A DNA stretch of 64,000 bases from Anaerococcus marasmi (GTDB taxonomy: Bacteria > Bacillota > Clostridia > Tissierellales > Peptoniphilaceae). This document shows positions 8,881 to 19,596 of this stretch, piece by piece. The notes below the pieces were generated by a model, which had not been told where the DNA came from, ran no database searches, and worked only from the letters and a program-made list of their open reading frames with translations. The position numbers and the translations under genes were made by a program. Position 1 is the stretch's first letter. Every line of letters begins with the position of its first letter. The DNA lies in contig NZ_OLMF01000004.1 in the NCBI RefSeq assembly GCF_900290195.1, positions 1,353,501 through 1,417,500 on the forward strand, read 5' to 3'.

Positions 8881-10014
8881 CTACTTATCGTACTCGTGGA
8901 TAGTAACTCCCTTTACAACCCTGTTTACTGTGTGAGACTTGGAAGGATTGTCTGGAGTATTTCCTACCCTTAGAGAAGTTATGAGACTTATAAGTTGAGC
9001 TACCATAGCAAATAAGACACAAAGATAAGCATCTCCTAGTCCGTCTACTTTATAAACCAACTTATCGAAGTCTCCTTCGACTTCTTCGCTTGAGACTCCT
9101 ATTATCCTTTTGGCGATACCATCTAGACATAGCTCATCTAAAATATCCTTATCATATTGTCTTGTGTAAGGGTTTGATGATAGGAAGGATACGATCAAGG
9201 TCCTATCATCCACAAAAGACTTTGGACCATGTCTAAAGCCCATGCTTGACTCATACATGCTTGCTATCTTACCAGCAGTAAGCTCAAGGACCTTAAGTCT
9301 TGCCTCATTGGTAAGCTTATATAAAGGACCACTTCCTAAATAGATTATCCTGTCAAAATCAAAATCTACTAGACTTTCAATATTTTCCTTATCATCAAGG
9401 ATCTCTCTTCCAGCCTTTGCTAGCTTTTTGACAGCTTCTTCTTTGTCTATAGATGACTTATCAAAAATCAAAAGACTTGTCAAAAGCATAGAAGTAAAAG
9501 AGCTTGTCATAGCAAAACCCTTGTCATTTGTACCAGCCGGTTCTATAAATACGTAAGATTTTTCATCATCATATAATTTCTCAGCAAGCTTGCCATCTTC
9601 AGCACAAGTGATAGCTAGATTATAAAAATCATCCACCAAGCTTTCTAAAAGCTCTACCGCAGCTAGAGACTCAGGAGAATTACCGCTTCTTGCAAAAGAA
9701 ACTAGAAGCGTCTTTCTATCTTTCTTAAAGTGAAGATAAGGAGATGAAACCAAATCCGTTGTAGCAACAGACTCAAATTCAAAATCACCATGGGCCTTTA
9801 AGTATTCCTTGGCGATATTGCCTACATACTCACTAGTACCAGCACCCGTAAAGATAACCCTAGCGCCTTTTGCCTTAGCCAAAAATTCTTCTATACCATT
9901 TTTTCTTTCACTATATTCTTTATAAACAAGCTCCCAAATAGTCGCTTGTTGAAAAATCTCACTATAAGTATTTATAGCATCATTTTTCTTAATATAATCT
10001 GAATCTAAAAACAT
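8881..10014 (-). CDS. agaS: SIS-domain galactosamine-6-phosphate deaminase/isomerase
   Basis: Two SIS sugar-phosphate domains are present. The first holds VIFTGAGTSEYVGNIA and VSFARSGNSPES; the second holds IIYLGSGPLYKL and ESSMGFRHGPKSF. AgaS deaminates and isomerises galactosamine-6-P to tagatose-6-P plus ammonia. It is the first gene of the operon and feeds LacC and LacD. An ideal sigma-A promoter and an operator precede it, and the ribosome site is AGGAGG. The C-terminal part contains DNPSKSHTVNRVV, also seen in this family. Confidence 0.92.
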   Translation of the reverse strand: MFLDSDYIKKNDAINTYSEIFQQATIWELVYKEYSERKNGIEEFLAKAKGARVIFTGAGTSEYVGNIAKEYLKAHGDFEFESVATTDLVSSPYLHFKKDRKTLLVSFARSGNSPESLAAVELLESLVDDFYNLAITCAEDGKLAEKLYDDEKSYVFIEPAGTNDKGFAMTSSFTSMLLTSLLIFDKSSIDKEEAVKKLAKAGREILDDKENIESLVDFDFDRIIYLGSGPLYKLTNEARLKVLELTAGKIASMYESSMGFRHGPKSFVDDRTLIVSFLSSNPYTRQYDKDILDELCLDGIAKRIIGVSSEEVEGDFDKLVYKVDGLGDAYLCVLFAMVAQLISLITSLRVGNTPDNPSKSHTVNRVVKGVTIHEYDK

Positions 10015-10025
10015 TTATACCTCCT

Positions 10026-10041
10026 ACTGGTAACTACCACT
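10026..10041. promoter_or_regulatory. dre-like operator for the GntR/HutC regulator
   Basis: ACTGGTAACTACCACT keeps both outer half-sites of the published NagR/DasR dre consensus (ACTGGTCTAGACCACT) and differs only in the four central bases. It lies three bases downstream of the -10 box, so it covers the transcription start. A second half site, ACCAGT, overlaps the -35 region (10074-10079). Confidence 0.75.
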
Positions 10042-10044
10042 ATA

Positions 10045-10073
10045 ATTATATAAGCTATGGCTTCTTAAGTCAA
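10045..10073 (-). promoter_or_regulatory. Sigma-A promoter of the aga operon
   Basis: On the minus strand TTGACT (10068-10073), 17 bases, then TATAAT (10045-10050). It is about 30 bases upstream of the agaS start codon. Confidence 0.85.
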
Positions 10074-10148
10074 CCAGTATAGCCAATGATTCCTAAATTC
10101 AGCTAAAAAGATTATATTATTTTCTATAAGTGAGATAAACTAATGCCT

Positions 10149-13288
<3,140 letters not shown>

Positions 13289-13291
13289 TTA

Positions 13292-13618
13292 TTACCTCTT
13301 CCTGTATATCTCACATATATCGTATACAATATCCTTCAGTAACATAGTTGTCATCAAGTGGTCTTGAGCATGAATCATAATAATTCCTATATCAAGGTCT
13401 TTACCTTGTGCATCTAGGGCCAACATTTCAGTTTGTTTTGCGTGAGCAATATTTAAGTTCTCTTGAGCATTTTCTACAAGACCATCAATTTTATCGAATT
13501 CTCCATTTCTAGCGCATTTTATAGCCTCTAGTAAACCACTCCTAGCATCTCCTGCATATGCTACGATTTCAAAACCAAGCATACCTATATCTTTCCTTGA
13601 CATTTCCTTATCTGACAT
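13292..13618 (-). CDS. lacF: PTS lactose-specific EIIA
   Basis: A small all-helical EIIA of 108 residues with the phosphohistidine motif MIHAQDHLMT (H83) near the C-terminus. It passes phosphate from HPr to LacE. This is the only intact lacF in the window; the copy once belonging to the second lacE survives only as a 28-codon fragment, so this protein may serve both EIICBs. Confidence 0.94.
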   Translation of the reverse strand: MSDKEMSRKDIGMLGFEIVAYAGDARSGLLEAIKCARNGEFDKIDGLVENAQENLNIAHAKQTEMLALDAQGKDLDIGIIMIHAQDHLMTTMLLKDIVYDICEIYRKR

Positions 13619-13660
13619 ATACTCCTCCTTATATTTTATAATATTTATAAAAGATAATAC

Positions 13661-14191
13661 CTAATCGTGGTATTCTCCCCTATCCCATTTTTCTATAAAT
13701 TCATCAAAGAATTTATCGTTAGACACTTGGTCTTTCTCATCTTCTTTATACTTTTCTTCTATTGCCATTAGTTTTTCTATTAGTTTCTCATTTTCTTCTG
13801 TTTTCTTGTATTCTGCATTGATAAATGAGTCTATTATTTCAAAGGCTAAGTCTCTTCCTACTATCATTCCACCAAAGGCTATTACATTTGCGTTTAGTTC
13901 TTCTTTGGCATAGATAGCTGTCGCACAATCTCTTACTAAAGCACAACGTGTGCCGAAGGCTTTGTTTACTGATGCTGATATGCCTACTCCTGTTCCACAA
14001 AGAACCACTCCTAGGTCACAGTCACCTTTTGCTACTAACTCTCCTGCCTTTTTTCCAAAGATTGGGTAGTGGGTTCTTGTGTTATCGTATGTTCCTACGT
14101 CTACTACTTCATGGCCCAGACTTTTGAGGTGGTCAGATACTTCCATTTTTAAACTTGTGACTATGTGGTCACATCCTAATGCTATTTTCAT
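13661..14191 (-). CDS. lacB: Galactose-6-phosphate isomerase subunit LacB (copy 1)
   Basis: An RpiB/LacB fold protein ([40 protein letters not shown]) of 176 residues. With LacA it converts galactose-6-P into tagatose-6-P. It lies in lacA-B-F-E-G order, 9 bases after lacA. The protein is identical to the second copy at 18160-18690, and all nucleotide differences are silent. Confidence 0.95.
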   Translation of the reverse strand: MKIALGCDHIVTSLKMEVSDHLKSLGHEVVDVGTYDNTRTHYPIFGKKAGELVAKGDCDLGVVLCGTGVGISASVNKAFGTRCALVRDCATAIYAKEELNANVIAFGGMIVGRDLAFEIIDSFINAEYKKTEENEKLIEKLMAIEEKYKEDEKDQVSNDKFFDEFIEKWDRGEYHD

Positions 14192-14574
14192 CTTTACCTC
14201 CTACATCATTTTGTTGAGCATGTCGATTCTTATTTGGTGACGGCCTCCGTCATAACCATGGCTTAGGAAGTTTCTTAGACAAGATTTCGCTAAATCTTCT
14301 CCCACTACTCCTGATCCCATCACAAGAATTCTTGCTCCGTTGTGTCTTTTGGTCATTAGGGCGCTTCTCTCATCAGATACTTCTGCAGCAACCATTCCCT
14401 TATGCTTTGAGCAAGCCATATAGCTTCCTGCACCGTATCTATCAAGTACTATCCCTACACTTGCATCATCACTTCCTGTTGTTAAGATTCCGTCCACCTC
14501 TAAAAGCTTTTCACAAACTGCATTAGAGCTGTCCACAAAATCAAAACCATCTTCTGTCAAATCTTCATAAGCGA
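13884..14574. repeat. lacAB duplication, identical tract (copy 1)
   Basis: By eye, this 691-base tract is identical to 18383-19073 (offset 4499). Flanking coding sequence of the same genes differs: about 7 changes in the 223 bases on the lacB 3' side and about 9 in the 79 bases at the lacA 5' end. Confidence 0.85.
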
Positions 14575-14653
14575 TAGATTTGTTTTCTAACTCATCAATC
14601 AAGGCATCCTTTAATTTTAAGGCATCCTTGTCGGAAGAAATATACATCTTCAT
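14201..14653 (-). CDS. lacA: Galactose-6-phosphate isomerase subunit LacA (copy 1)
   Basis: 150 residues beginning MKMYISSDKDALKLKDAL, with ILTTGSDDASVG and the C-terminal GGRHQIRIDMLNKMM typical of LacA. I chose the ATG at 14653 rather than a GTG nine bases upstream, because the ribosome site AAAGGTGG is correctly spaced from the ATG and because the second copy starts at the same point. It forms the heteromeric isomerase with LacB. First gene of the lac operon, behind an unusually long (~270 nt) leader. Confidence 0.94.
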   Translation of the reverse strand: MKMYISSDKDALKLKDALIDELENKSIAYEDLTEDGFDFVDSSNAVCEKLLEVDGILTTGSDDASVGIVLDRYGAGSYMACSKHKGMVAAEVSDERSALMTKRHNGARILVMGSGVVGEDLAKSCLRNFLSHGYDGGRHQIRIDMLNKMM

Positions 14654-14885
14654 AAATACCACCTTTCTTTGATATACTTATACCCACTAACGTTTTTATA
14701 TATTTTGGAAATTTATTATTTTTTAAAAAATACTCAACTATATTTATTTCTAGAGTTTTATTATTCAGAAAACGCTTATTTTGATCAAAAGCAAATCTTT
14801 AAAAACCCATTTCCATATAATAGAACACTATTATTATTTTAATTTAATGATAGAAAAAGTAAATTTCACATCCTTTCTCAACATT
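14654..14885 (-). other. Long untranslated leader of the lac operon
   Basis: The start of transcription inferred from the promoter at 14933-14961 leaves about 270 nt before lacA. The stretch is AT-rich, with no good open frame and no riboswitch I recognise. A weak catabolite-response-like site (AGAAAACGCTTATT, about 14771-14784, 11 of 14 to consensus) lies within it. The second lacA copy has only a ~50-nt leader. Confidence 0.5.
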
Positions 14886-14925
14886 TTTGTTTGTTTTTGT
14901 TTTCTTTTTTTTGTTTTTGTTTGTT
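14886..14925 (-). promoter_or_regulatory. Candidate LacR operator, repeated (T)TTGTTTTTGTTT motifs
   Basis: Just downstream of the -10 box lie several TTGTTT repeats (plus strand) spaced by five to six bases. The same arrangement occurs at 19160-19202 and 24881-24908 downstream of the other two lac promoters. DeoR-family LacR repressors bind TGTTT-type direct repeats, and lacR is adjacent. Confidence 0.65.
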
Positions 14926-14932
14926 CATGAGT

Positions 14933-14961
14933 ATAGTACAACACCTAAATAGATTTGTCAA
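14933..14961 (-). promoter_or_regulatory. Sigma-A promoter of the lacABFEG operon
   Basis: On the minus strand TTGACA (14956-14961), 17 bases, TACTAT (14933-14938). Confidence 0.85.
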
Positions 14962-15007
14962 GGATTTAAACTGAGATATATATTTTTTATATAGAATATT
15001 TTAAATC

Positions 15008-15046
15008 AAAAATCCCTAGGCTATTTTATCAATAACCCAAGGATTT
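15008..15046 (-). terminator. Terminator after lacR
   Basis: On the minus strand AAATCC, a further paired stretch with two G-U pairs, and GGATTT form a long stem followed by TTGATTT. Confidence 0.65.
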
Positions 15047-15097
15047 ATTTTGAAAACTAATACATCTTTATTAGAAAGATATTTATTGCATGGTAAT

Positions 15098-15847
15098 TTA
15101 GTTTATTAACTTAGTGTAGCTTTCTATATCTTTCTTCCCTTTTAAGGATATTTTATCATCACTTATGACATCAGCGTTTTCTATATTATAGAAGGCATAG
15201 AAGTCTTCCACGCCGATTTTTGATGAGTCTGCTATTAGATAAGCCTTGTTTGAATTATCCAATATCTTGGATTGTAGAACTCCTTCATCTACGCTATAAG
15301 TGTAAGCGAAAGAATCGCTGATACCATTTACTCCAATAAAGGCCTTGGTAAATCTTATTTTCTCTACAAGATCTAGGGCAAGGCTGCCAACAAAAGCACC
15401 AGTACTTTCTCTAAATTCTCCTCCAATAAGAAATATCCTAGTTCCTCTAATCTTTTTGAGCTTTTCAAAAAGATACAAGGAATTCGTGTATATATTGCAG
15501 TTCTTGTTAGTCATATAAGAACTCACATACTCAATAGTTGTTCCTGCCCCAAGGAATATATTTTCCTCATCTCCTATAAGAGATGCAATGATTTTGGCAA
15601 TGTATTCTTTCTTATCCTTGTTCTTTAACATCTTCTCCTCATTAGAAAACTCACGGGGAAGAGCCTTCTCAAGACTCTTGGCCCCACCGTGAACTCTAAC
15701 AAGTTGATTTTTATCTTCTAATTCCTTTAAGTCTCGTCTTACGGTCATGTCAGTGACCTTAAGAAACTCGCTTAATTTAGAAACTTGAACAATCCCATCG
15801 TTTGCTAGTTGAGATAGGATTAGCTCCTGTCGTTTTTCTTTTAACAT
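15098..15847 (-). CDS. lacR: DeoR-family lactose phosphotransferase repressor
   Basis: A 249-residue DeoR protein with an N-terminal helix-turn-helix (VSKLSEFLKV then TVRRDLKELE, residues ~20-45) and a sugar-phosphate binding domain (IFLGAGTTIEYVSSY, IYTNSLYLFE, KAFIGVNGIS). LacR normally responds to tagatose-6-phosphate. It sits at the end of the gat operon, beyond a hairpin at 15868-15898, and next to the lac promoter. The repeated TTTGTTT motifs at three promoters are its likely targets. Confidence 0.88.
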   Translation of the reverse strand: MLKEKRQELILSQLANDGIVQVSKLSEFLKVTDMTVRRDLKELEDKNQLVRVHGGAKSLEKALPREFSNEEKMLKNKDKKEYIAKIIASLIGDEENIFLGAGTTIEYVSSYMTNKNCNIYTNSLYLFEKLKKIRGTRIFLIGGEFRESTGAFVGSLALDLVEKIRFTKAFIGVNGISDSFAYTYSVDEGVLQSKILDNSNKAYLIADSSKIGVEDFYAFYNIENADVISDDKISLKGKKDIESYTKLIN

Positions 15848-15867
15848 ATATTTTCCCTTTTAAAATA

Positions 15868-15898
15868 AATACCGTCATCTACTATGATTGACGGTATT
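15868..15898 (-). terminator. Hairpin between gatC and lacR
   Basis: AATACCGTCA pairs perfectly with TGACGGTATT around an 11-base loop and is followed by TATTTT on the minus strand. It probably lets only part of the transcripts into lacR. Confidence 0.75.
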
Positions 15899-15908
15899 TT
15901 AATTATTA

Positions 15909-17327
15909 TTATTCTATTACATCTTCTTTTCCAGCCTTGTATTCCTCGTTTCTCTTAATCATCTCTTTTCTATACCATAGGAATAGGGCTAGATATACAG
16001 CTATTACTACTAGAGCAATAAGTATTTGTTTTCCACCTTGTGTATTTGCTAGTCCTACAAAGTAAGCTACAAACTTTTCAACTGGTCCTTCGAGAGTTGA
16101 GTGAGTGATAAGAGCTGACTCAGATAGGCCTGCTGGGAAGGCATTTACTGATTTAGCCGCTTCTGTAGCATAAGGAGCTATCAAAGTACCTGACCATAGG
16201 AATATTGGTAACATAAATATACCTATAAGTATCATTCTTATGATTCTACCACGAGTTACTACCAAAAGTGCTGGTGTAAGTCCCATCGCTATTATACCAC
16301 CTAATGGTAGGACTTTATTGCCTGGTAGTATGATTGCTATTAAAAGCATAATTGGTGCTAGGATATTTGCAGCTGCCCACATTTCTGAACGTCCTGCGAT
16401 AAATGGCCAGTCAAGTCCGATATTTAGACTACGTCCTCCAAGTTTCTTGTTGGCAAAGTCTGCAATACCTTGAGATAGTGGCTCAACTGATTCGATAAAC
16501 CATTGACCTATTACAGAAAATAGTTCCAAACAAGTTGCTGCCGTAAAGGCAAGGGTGAAGGTATCCATCAAAGGCATGCCTGCAAGTAGACCAATAAACA
16601 ATCCTAGATAGATTCCTATAGCTGACTTAGATCCCCAGAATCCGATTTTAGAGTTAAGCTTTGCAGCGTCGAAATCGTATTTATCTAAGAATGGAAATAT
16701 CTTATCGATAATCTTATTAAATAACATGACTATTGGGTTCATCATATAGTTCATGTGGGTAGTTGTCATTGGGTTTTCGTCTGGTGCATCCAAAAGATCA
16801 TTAAAGGTTGGCTTCATCAAGTCTGAGTTTATAATCTTTAATACTCCTATAAATATTACTAGAAGTGTTGTTACAAGTAGATTTGCACCCATATACATAG
16901 CAAATAGACCTGTTATAGCCAAATGCCATATATCAAAAATATCAACGTCTAATGTATTGGTTTTGTTTAGTAAAAGCATAGCTATATTTACTATTATCAT
17001 TACCAGCAAGAAATATAAGGTGTAAGGAGATCCCCAAGTTATTGTTGCAAGAGGAGCCCAACCCACATCAGTTATACTTAATTCAATACCTGTTCTTCCT
17101 ACGAAAGCTTGCAAAGCTTCTGAGAAACTTGAGGTAAGTATGTTCATTACCGCACCAATAGCAGTAATTGAAATTGCAAGCCTAATACCACCTTCTAAGG
17201 CCTTTGAGAATTTAACTCCTACAATTAAAGATATAATTGTAAGTACCAAAAGCATGAGCACAGAAGGAATTATAATATCCATGAATTTTCCCAAATAGGT
17301 ATTAGCAAATTCTATTATTCCACTCAT
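15909..17327 (-). CDS. gatC: PTS galactitol-family EIIC (likely galactose transporter)
   Basis: A polytopic membrane protein of 472 residues with GatC family pattern (DIFDIWHLAITGL, NPIVMLFNKIIDKIFPFLD, SRGRIIRM-like VVTRGRIIRMILIG). In an operon with gatA, gatB and a galactose-6-P isomerase, the likely substrate is galactose, arriving as galactose-6-P, as proposed for streptococcal gat-lac operons. True galactitol use would need a galactitol-1-P dehydrogenase, which is absent here. Confidence 0.9.
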   Translation of the reverse strand: MSGIIEFANTYLGKFMDIIIPSVLMLLVLTIISLIVGVKFSKALEGGIRLAISITAIGAVMNILTSSFSEALQAFVGRTGIELSITDVGWAPLATITWGSPYTLYFLLVMIIVNIAMLLLNKTNTLDVDIFDIWHLAITGLFAMYMGANLLVTTLLVIFIGVLKIINSDLMKPTFNDLLDAPDENPMTTTHMNYMMNPIVMLFNKIIDKIFPFLDKYDFDAAKLNSKIGFWGSKSAIGIYLGLFIGLLAGMPLMDTFTLAFTAATCLELFSVIGQWFIESVEPLSQGIADFANKKLGGRSLNIGLDWPFIAGRSEMWAAANILAPIMLLIAIILPGNKVLPLGGIIAMGLTPALLVVTRGRIIRMILIGIFMLPIFLWSGTLIAPYATEAAKSVNAFPAGLSESALITHSTLEGPVEKFVAYFVGLANTQGGKQILIALVVIAVYLALFLWYRKEMIKRNEEYKAGKEDVIE

Positions 17328-17370
17328 TTTATTTCTCCATTTTGTTAATTATTGTTTTATATCTATTAAT

Positions 17371-17676
17371 TTACTTTAGATTTCCTTCTTTTATTATTGC
17401 TTCTACCTTATCGTAAACAGGTTTAGCCATAGCTGGCATTCTGTAAAGGATTGGACCTGCATCTACTACAGGAATATTTACATCAAATCCTAAATCAGTT
17501 TTTGAAATTTGGGCAAATATATCATATTTATTAATCATTTCTTCTGTGATATCCTTTATCATAACTGCATCACATTTTACTTCATAACCCCTATTTTTCA
17601 TTTCATTTTCTAAGGCGTTCTTGATTTGGTGACTTGAATTAACTCCTGCTCCACATGCTGCTAAAATCTTAATCAT
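17371..17676 (-). CDS. gatB: PTS galactitol-family EIIB
   Basis: 101 residues; the phosphocysteine C8 lies in ILAACGAGVNSS, the standard P-loop of GatB. It carries phosphate from GatA to the sugar bound by GatC. AGGAGG-like site; second-last transporter gene of the operon. Confidence 0.92.
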   Translation of the reverse strand: MIKILAACGAGVNSSHQIKNALENEMKNRGYEVKCDAVMIKDITEEMINKYDIFAQISKTDLGFDVNIPVVDAGPILYRMPAMAKPVYDKVEAIIKEGNLK

Positions 17677-17685
17677 AATTTCCTC

Positions 17686-18153
17686 CTAAAAATTTTTCTC
17701 AATAAATTCGTAAATTTTATCTTCACTATCTAAACTGAAAAGCTCTTCTATTCCTTGTGTTTTTGTAACAAAATCCATTATCTTTGCGAGAACATCTGTC
17801 TGCATTCCACCTTCATTATTTAATATCATGAAGATAAATGAAACATCTAATTCTTTTTCTGGATCAATCATATTATTAAAGCTTATCTTTTTGTTTAACT
17901 TAACTGGTATTACCCTAGTAACCTTACAAGCTTCCGCTTCTGTGTGAGGTATAGCTATATTAGGCAAGCTATCGCTTACAAGAGACATATCCATTCCTGT
18001 TGGATAATTTTTCTCTCTTTCTTCAACCATTTGAAGAAACTTATCATTTACCAAGTCATCAGCCTTAAGTTTATCGTAAAGCTCTTTAAATAGATCTTCT
18101 TTGCTAGAAGCATCAGATATATATACATTATCTCTTACTATTAACTCTGACAT
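17686..18153 (-). CDS. gatA: PTS galactitol-family EIIA
   Basis: 155 residues of the fructose/mannitol-type EIIA fold with the phosphohistidine H70 in NIAIPHTEAE. It takes phosphate from HPr and passes it to GatB. It lies 6 bases after the second lacB and 9 bases before gatB. Confidence 0.92.
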   Translation of the reverse strand: MSELIVRDNVYISDASSKEDLFKELYDKLKADDLVNDKFLQMVEEREKNYPTGMDMSLVSDSLPNIAIPHTEAEACKVTRVIPVKLNKKISFNNMIDPEKELDVSFIFMILNNEGGMQTDVLAKIMDFVTKTQGIEELFSLDSEDKIYEFIEKNF

Positions 18154-18159
18154 AATTAC

Positions 18160-18690
18160 CTAATCGTGGTATTCTCCCCTATCCCATTTTTCTATAAATT
18201 CATCAAAGAATTTATCATTAGACACTTGGTCTTTTTCATCTTCTTTATATTTTTCTTCTATTGCCATTAGTTTTTCTATTAGTTTCTCATTTTCTTCTGT
18301 TTTCTTGTATTCTGCATTGATAAATGAGTCTATTATTTCAAAAGCTAGGTCTCTTCCTACTATCATTCCTCCAAAGGCTATCACATTTGCGTTTAGTTCT
18401 TCTTTGGCATAGATAGCTGTCGCACAATCTCTTACTAAAGCACAACGTGTGCCGAAGGCTTTGTTTACTGATGCTGATATGCCTACTCCTGTTCCACAAA
18501 GAACCACTCCTAGGTCACAGTCACCTTTTGCTACTAACTCTCCTGCCTTTTTTCCAAAGATTGGGTAGTGGGTTCTTGTGTTATCGTATGTTCCTACGTC
18601 TACTACTTCATGGCCCAGACTTTTGAGGTGGTCAGATACTTCCATTTTTAAACTTGTGACTATGTGGTCACATCCTAATGCTATTTTCAT
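18160..18690 (-). CDS. lacB: Galactose-6-phosphate isomerase subunit LacB (copy 2)
   Basis: The protein is identical to copy 1 (13661-14191). Here it belongs to the gat operon and would convert imported galactose-6-P into tagatose-6-P together with the adjacent LacA copy. Downstream lacC/lacD are not in this operon. Confidence 0.95.
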   Translation of the reverse strand: MKIALGCDHIVTSLKMEVSDHLKSLGHEVVDVGTYDNTRTHYPIFGKKAGELVAKGDCDLGVVLCGTGVGISASVNKAFGTRCALVRDCATAIYAKEELNANVIAFGGMIVGRDLAFEIIDSFINAEYKKTEENEKLIEKLMAIEEKYKEDEKDQVSNDKFFDEFIEKWDRGEYHD

Positions 18691-19073
18691 CTTTACCTCC
18701 TACATCATTTTGTTGAGCATGTCGATTCTTATTTGGTGACGGCCTCCGTCATAACCATGGCTTAGGAAGTTTCTTAGACAAGATTTCGCTAAATCTTCTC
18801 CCACTACTCCTGATCCCATCACAAGAATTCTTGCTCCGTTGTGTCTTTTGGTCATTAGGGCGCTTCTCTCATCAGATACTTCTGCAGCAACCATTCCCTT
18901 ATGCTTTGAGCAAGCCATATAGCTTCCTGCACCGTATCTATCAAGTACTATCCCTACACTTGCATCATCACTTCCTGTTGTTAAGATTCCGTCCACCTCT
19001 AAAAGCTTTTCACAAACTGCATTAGAGCTGTCCACAAAATCAAAACCATCTTCTGTCAAATCTTCATAAGCGA
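18383..19073. repeat. lacAB duplication, identical tract (copy 2)
   Basis: The partner of 13884-14574. Identity in the core with divergence on both sides is the pattern left by gene conversion. Confidence 0.85.
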
Positions 19074-19152
19074 CAGATAAGTTTTCTAACTCTTCGATCA
19101 AGGCATCCTTGAGTTTTAAGGCATCCTTGTCGGAAGAAATATACACATTCAT
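18700..19152 (-). CDS. lacA: Galactose-6-phosphate isomerase subunit LacA (copy 2)
   Basis: 150 residues. It differs from copy 1 only within the first ~25 codons (MNVYISS against MKMYISS and a few more). First gene of the gat operon, with AGGAGG at the right distance and a short leader. Maintaining two nearly identical lacAB pairs suggests separate induction by lactose and galactose. Confidence 0.95.
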   Translation of the reverse strand: MNVYISSDKDALKLKDALIEELENLSVAYEDLTEDGFDFVDSSNAVCEKLLEVDGILTTGSDDASVGIVLDRYGAGSYMACSKHKGMVAAEVSDERSALMTKRHNGARILVMGSGVVGEDLAKSCLRNFLSHGYDGGRHQIRIDMLNKMM

Positions 19153-19159
19153 AAAACCT

Positions 19160-19202
19160 CCTGTGTTTGTTTTTGTTTTTTATTTATTCTTTTTGTTTGC
19201 TT
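19160..19202 (-). promoter_or_regulatory. Candidate LacR operator of the gat-lac operon
   Basis: TTTGTTTTTGTTTT and a second TTTTTGTTTG lie between the -10 box and the ribosome site, as in the lacABFEG promoter. Confidence 0.65.
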
Positions 19203-19208
19203 ATTTTT

Positions 19209-19237
19209 ATATTACATCATACTCGAACATTTGTCAA
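19209..19237 (-). promoter_or_regulatory. Sigma-A promoter of the lacAB-gatABC operon
   Basis: TTGACA (19232-19237), 17 bases, TAATAT (19209-19214) on the minus strand. AAGCGTTTGCA immediately upstream resembles part of a catabolite-response element and overlaps the -35 box. Confidence 0.85.
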
Positions 19238-19269
19238 GCGTTTGCAAAAAATATTTTTCTAATATTTTC

Positions 19270-19318
19270 AAAATAAAAATACCCTTAGTTAAGTATATAT
19301 CTTAAATAAAGGTATTTT
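19270..19318 (-). terminator. Terminator downstream of the acetyltransferase remnant
   Basis: AAAATACC pairs with GGTATTTT, with an inner CTTA/TAAG pairing, and T-rich sequence follows on the minus strand. Confidence 0.6.
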
Positions 19319-19323
19319 GAGTC

Positions 19324-19512
19324 TTAATTTTTATTAGCACAAATACAAACATTCATCTCAAATCCAGCCCTTATTGCTGTATTTATAGACGCTGTATGAG
19401 AAAATTGAGTCGTATATATCGGACTTACATGCGAGTTTTCAGCTTTAATTTGAAGAGCTAAACTTCTTACCATAGAAGATGAAAGTCCTCTATATTTTTT
19501 ATCAAAATAAAA
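19324..19512 (-). pseudogene. Remnant of a GNAT acetyltransferase (C-terminal part)
   Basis: The minus strand reads without stop through KKYRGLSSSMVRSLALQ, then SPIYTTQFSHTASI and ATAIRAGFE-like sequence (TAIRAGFEM), ending in TAA. This is the acetyl-CoA binding loop region and the final strand of a GNAT protein. There is no start codon and the N-terminal two thirds are missing. Upstream it runs into the terminator of the fucosidase operon. Confidence 0.65.
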
Positions 19513-19539
19513 CTTCAGGGATAGAAAATCTATCCCTGA
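19504..19539 (-). terminator. Terminator of the fucosidase operon
   Basis: TCAGGGATAG pairs perfectly with CTATCCCTGA across a five-base loop and is followed on the minus strand by AGTTTTATTTT. Confidence 0.85.
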
Positions 19540-19596
19540 TTAAGAATTTGGTTGATTTTTATTTAAAAACACAATTTTAGAAAAACGCAATTAAAG

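Noticed and set aside
14900-14925. The ATGAAC following the lac -10 box as a start codon
   Set aside because: The frame contains only the A-rich operator repeat and has no ribosome site; lacA itself starts 270 bases further on.
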